This document shows, in pieces, positions 61,752 through 64,000 of a DNA stretch of 64,000 nt. The notes beneath the pieces were generated by a model. That model was not told where the DNA came from, did no database searches, and saw only the letters and a list, made by a program, of their open reading frames with translations. This stretch comes from Actinoplanes sp. NBRC 103695 (GTDB lineage: Bacteria > Actinomycetota > Actinomycetes > Mycobacteriales > Micromonosporaceae): the NCBI RefSeq assembly GCF_030269485.1, contig NZ_BSTL01000002.1, positions 74,341-138,340 of the forward strand, written 5' to 3'. Numbering within the stretch: position 1 is the stretch's first letter; every line of letters starts with the position of its first letter. Made by a program: the position numbers and the translations under genes.

Positions 61752-63367
61752 AGCGCCGGAAATTCGATGTGACCCAGGTTCCGGCCAATGTCGGCAAGGG
61801 CCTGGATGACCGCTACAAGGCGGCCACGCCTCTGCGCGGGCTACTCAACAAGGTCTTCCCTGACCACTGGTCGTTCTTGTTGGGCGAGATCGCGCTGTTC
61901 TCGTTCATCATCCTGCTGCTCACCGGTGTCTTCCTGACCCTCTTCTTCGACCCGTCGATGAAGGAGGTCGCCTACGAGGGCGCCTACCCGGGCCTGCGTG
62001 GCGTGGAGATGTCCGCGGCGTACGAGTCGTCGCTGCACCTCTCCTTCGAGGTTCGCGGCGGCCTGTTCATGCGGCAGATGCACCACTGGGCGGCGCTGCT
62101 GTTCATGGCGTCGATCGTCGTGCACATGGCGCGCATCTTCTTCACCGGTGCATTCCGGAAGCCGCGCGAGGCCAACTGGGCGATCGGCGTCGCGCTGTTC
62201 CTCCTCGGCTTCCTCGCCGGCTTCACCGGTTACTCGCTTCCCGACGACGGCCTCTCCGGCACCGGGCTCCGCATCGCCTCGGCGATCATGCTGTCCATCC
62301 CGGTCGCCGGCACCTGGATCTCGGCGTCGATCTTCGGCGGCGAGTTCCCCGGCGAGCTGATCATCGGCCGCTTCTACATCGCGCACGTGCTGCTCATTCC
62401 CGGCGGCCTGCTCGCGCTGATCAGCGTCCACCTGGGCCTCGTCTTCGCGCAGAAGCACACGCAGTGGCCGGGCCCCGGGCGGACCAACAACAACGTGGTC
62501 GGCGAGCGCATGTTCCCGCGCTACGCGCTCAAGCAGGGCGGCTTCTTCATGGCCGTCTTCGGCGTGGTCGCCTTCATGGCCGGCATGTTCCAGATCAACC
62601 CGATCTGGCTGTTCGGGCCGTACCGCGCCTCCGAGGTGTCGTCGGCCAGCCAGCCCGACTGGTACGTGATGTTCATGGACGGCCTGGTGCGACTCATGCC
62701 GGCCTGGCAGATCACGCTGCCGATCGGCGACGGCTACAGCATCCCGCCGCTGTTCTGGCCCGCGGTGGTCGGTCTCGGCGCGCTGACCACGGTGCCGATG
62801 GCCTACCCGTTCATGGAGGCCAGACGCCTCAAGGACAAGCGCTCGCATCACCTGCTCCAGCGCCCCCGCGACGCACCCGAGCGCACCGGTCTCGGCGCCA
62901 TGGCGTTCACGTTCTTCATCGTGGCGACCTTGTCCGGCGGCAACGACGTCATCGCCGACAAGTTCCACATCAGCTTGAACGCGATGACCTGGGCGGGCCG
63001 CATCGGCCTGGTGATCCTGCCGCCGCTGGCCTACTTCATCGCCGTGCGCATCTGCCTGGGCCTCCAGCAGCACGACCGTGAGGTCCTCGCCCACGGCGTG
63101 GAGACGGGCATCATCAAGCGCCTGCCCGACGGCCGCTTCGTCGAGGTGCACCAGCCACTCGGCCCGGTCGACGACCACGGCCACCCGATCCCGCTGGACT
63201 ACGCAGGCTGGGTCGTGCCGAAGAAGATGAACCGCGTCGGCGCCCTGGCACCCGCGGTGAAGGGTTTCTTCTTCCCGGTCGAGAAGCCGGCCGAGGCGCC
63301 GGTGTCACCCGCGGTGCCTCCGGTGTCCGCTCCTGAGAAGCGCGAGGAGATCACGTCCGGCCGCTGA
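61748..63367 (+). CDS. qcrB: Cytochrome b subunit of the bcc complex
   Basis: A 539-residue membrane protein with eight to nine helices. The heme b His are in [14 protein letters not shown] and similar helices, and PEWY-like motifs are replaced by the [14 protein letters not shown] loop. The C-terminal 110 residues are a soluble tail rich in Pro and Ala. The protein oxidises menaquinol and is the target of compounds such as Q203 in mycobacteria. The next DNA, 63368-63464, leads straight into a transposase gene. Confidence 0.96.
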   Translation: MKRRKFDVTQVPANVGKGLDDRYKAATPLRGLLNKVFPDHWSFLLGEIALFSFIILLLTGVFLTLFFDPSMKEVAYEGAYPGLRGVEMSAAYESSLHLSFEVRGGLFMRQMHHWAALLFMASIVVHMARIFFTGAFRKPREANWAIGVALFLLGFLAGFTGYSLPDDGLSGTGLRIASAIMLSIPVAGTWISASIFGGEFPGELIIGRFYIAHVLLIPGGLLALISVHLGLVFAQKHTQWPGPGRTNNNVVGERMFPRYALKQGGFFMAVFGVVAFMAGMFQINPIWLFGPYRASEVSSASQPDWYVMFMDGLVRLMPAWQITLPIGDGYSIPPLFWPAVVGLGALTTVPMAYPFMEARRLKDKRSHHLLQRPRDAPERTGLGAMAFTFFIVATLSGGNDVIADKFHISLNAMTWAGRIGLVILPPLAYFIAVRICLGLQQHDREVLAHGVETGIIKRLPDGRFVEVHQPLGPVDDHGHPIPLDYAGWVVPKKMNRVGALAPAVKGFFFPVEKPAEAPVSPAVPPVSAPEKREEITSGR

Positions 63368-63464
63368 GCCGGCGCTTCGATCGATTCGACAGCTTTACGC
63401 GAAAGGCCCGCTCCGTCCCCTTGGGTTCTAGGAGTCGTCGCAACACCCCAGTTCAGGGGATGCG

Positions 63465-64000
63465 ATGGAATTCGAGATCCGGGACCGGTCGGTAATCCAG
63501 GGCCGTCGACGTCTGGCCCGCGAGCGTGAGGCATATCTTGCGCTCGTGGGTCAGGGCGTTGGATCAGAAGAAGCGTGCAGGATCGTCGGGATCAATGAGC
63601 GGACCGGCCGGCGCTGGCGTAACGGCCGTAACCCGACCGGCCGTGAGAGGGCAGCAGCGCCGATCACGGCCCTGGCATCGCCGTCGGTGCGGGGCCGGTT
63701 TCTCAACGAGGACGAGCGCCTGCACATCGCCGACCGGCATCGTGAACGGGCCACTGTCCGGCAGATCGCCGCCGAACTCGGCCGTGATCCGTCGACGATC
63801 GGCCGTGAGTTGCGACGTAACGCGCATCCGGTCAGCGGGGACTACCGGCCGCATGCGGCTCAGGCCCGCGCCGAAGCACGGCGGCCACGACCGAAGATCA
63901 GTAAGATCGCCGCCAGTGCTGAGTTGCGCCAGGCCGTCCAGGACGGCTTGGACCTCAAGTGGAGTCCCGAGCAGATCGTGCGACGCTTGCGGCGGGATTT
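63465..64000 (+). mobile_element. IS30-like transposase, 5' part (cut by window)
   Basis: The ATG at 63465 follows AGGGGATGC. The readable 178 residues start MEFEIRDRSVIQGRRRLARE and include a first helix-turn-helix (RIVGINERTGRRWRNG), a second (RQIAAELGRDPSTIGRELRRN) and WSPEQIVRRLRRD. These are the two N-terminal DNA-binding modules of IS30-family transposases; the DDE core lies beyond the edge. The left end of the element may be near 63425-63450, where ctaggagtcgtcgcaacacc could be a terminal inverted repeat. The insertion lies about 60 bases past qcrB. Confidence 0.9.

Noticed and set aside
1..64000. CRISPR arrays
   Set aside because: The tandem arrays have directly abutting units without spacers, and no cas gene is seen.

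Overview
The window is chromosomal DNA from a very GC-rich actinobacterium. GTG and TTG starts are common, many gene ends overlap by ATGA, and the gene content (bcc-aa3 respiratory genes, CtaF, DUF4191, DUF3043, GlnR-type control of glnA, MEDS-domain regulators) fits a filamentous actinomycete. Micromonosporaceae, for example an Actinoplanes relative, is my best guess from gene content only. From memory, the backbone follows the block that in Mycobacterium tuberculosis runs from ctaE/qcrCAB through ctaC, erpA, glycerate kinase, DUF3043, cobU/cobS, gcvT, pepA, the E2 gene, lipB and lipA to DUF4191, RDD and glnA. Here it is interrupted by several accessory insertions.

Layout. 1-4.5 kb: a minus-strand cluster of a 59-residue protein, a large AAA/LuxR regulator, a NodB deacetylase and a 50-residue protein, with tandem repeats. 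4.6-7.4 kb: DUF4191, RDD and glnA behind a GlnR box. 7.4-10 kb: a MarR regulator with two operator copies, its divergent NADP-binding partner and a DUF1963-like protein. 10-20 kb: lipoate and 2-oxoacid dehydrogenase genes (lipA, lipB, E2, lpdA), interrupted by an archaeal-type aspartyl-tRNA synthetase gene behind a T-box leader. 20-28.5 kb: pepA, gcvT, a MEDS-STAS/MEDS-kinase pair, cobS and a cobU-cobT fusion, and a site-2 protease. 28.5-38.4 kb: an aldo-keto reductase, a roughly 1733-residue proline-rich WG-repeat protein, an ABC-2 exporter and AzlCD.

38.6-45.6 kb is the most unusual part: three overlapping genes (an SSSGKT-type NTPase with helical repeats, a winged-helix-like protein, and an ATPase with an N-terminal AAA and a C-terminal HerA-like domain), facing a nucleoside-phosphorylase protein with a C-terminal adaptor-like domain. 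This looks like an undescribed conflict or defence module. 45.6-54 kb returns to housekeeping: DUF3043, murA, nadA, glycerate kinase, erpA, an adenosine-kinase-like gene, tusA and a cysteine desulfurase. 54-63.4 kb holds the respiratory genes ctaC-ctaF, trpD, ctaG, ctaE and qcrCAB. Between ctaF and a zinc-ribbon gene lies a gene-free, roughly 0.5-kb element built as one large inverted repeat. The window ends inside an IS30-like transposase next to qcrB.

Two themes recur. Short tandem arrays sit at gene ends, and at two of them (after lipA and after the epimerase at 15.5 kb) the repeat unit contains the stop codon. Small genes of 50-70 codons are coupled to larger neighbours by 4-nt overlaps. 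No rRNA, tRNA or CRISPR array was seen.
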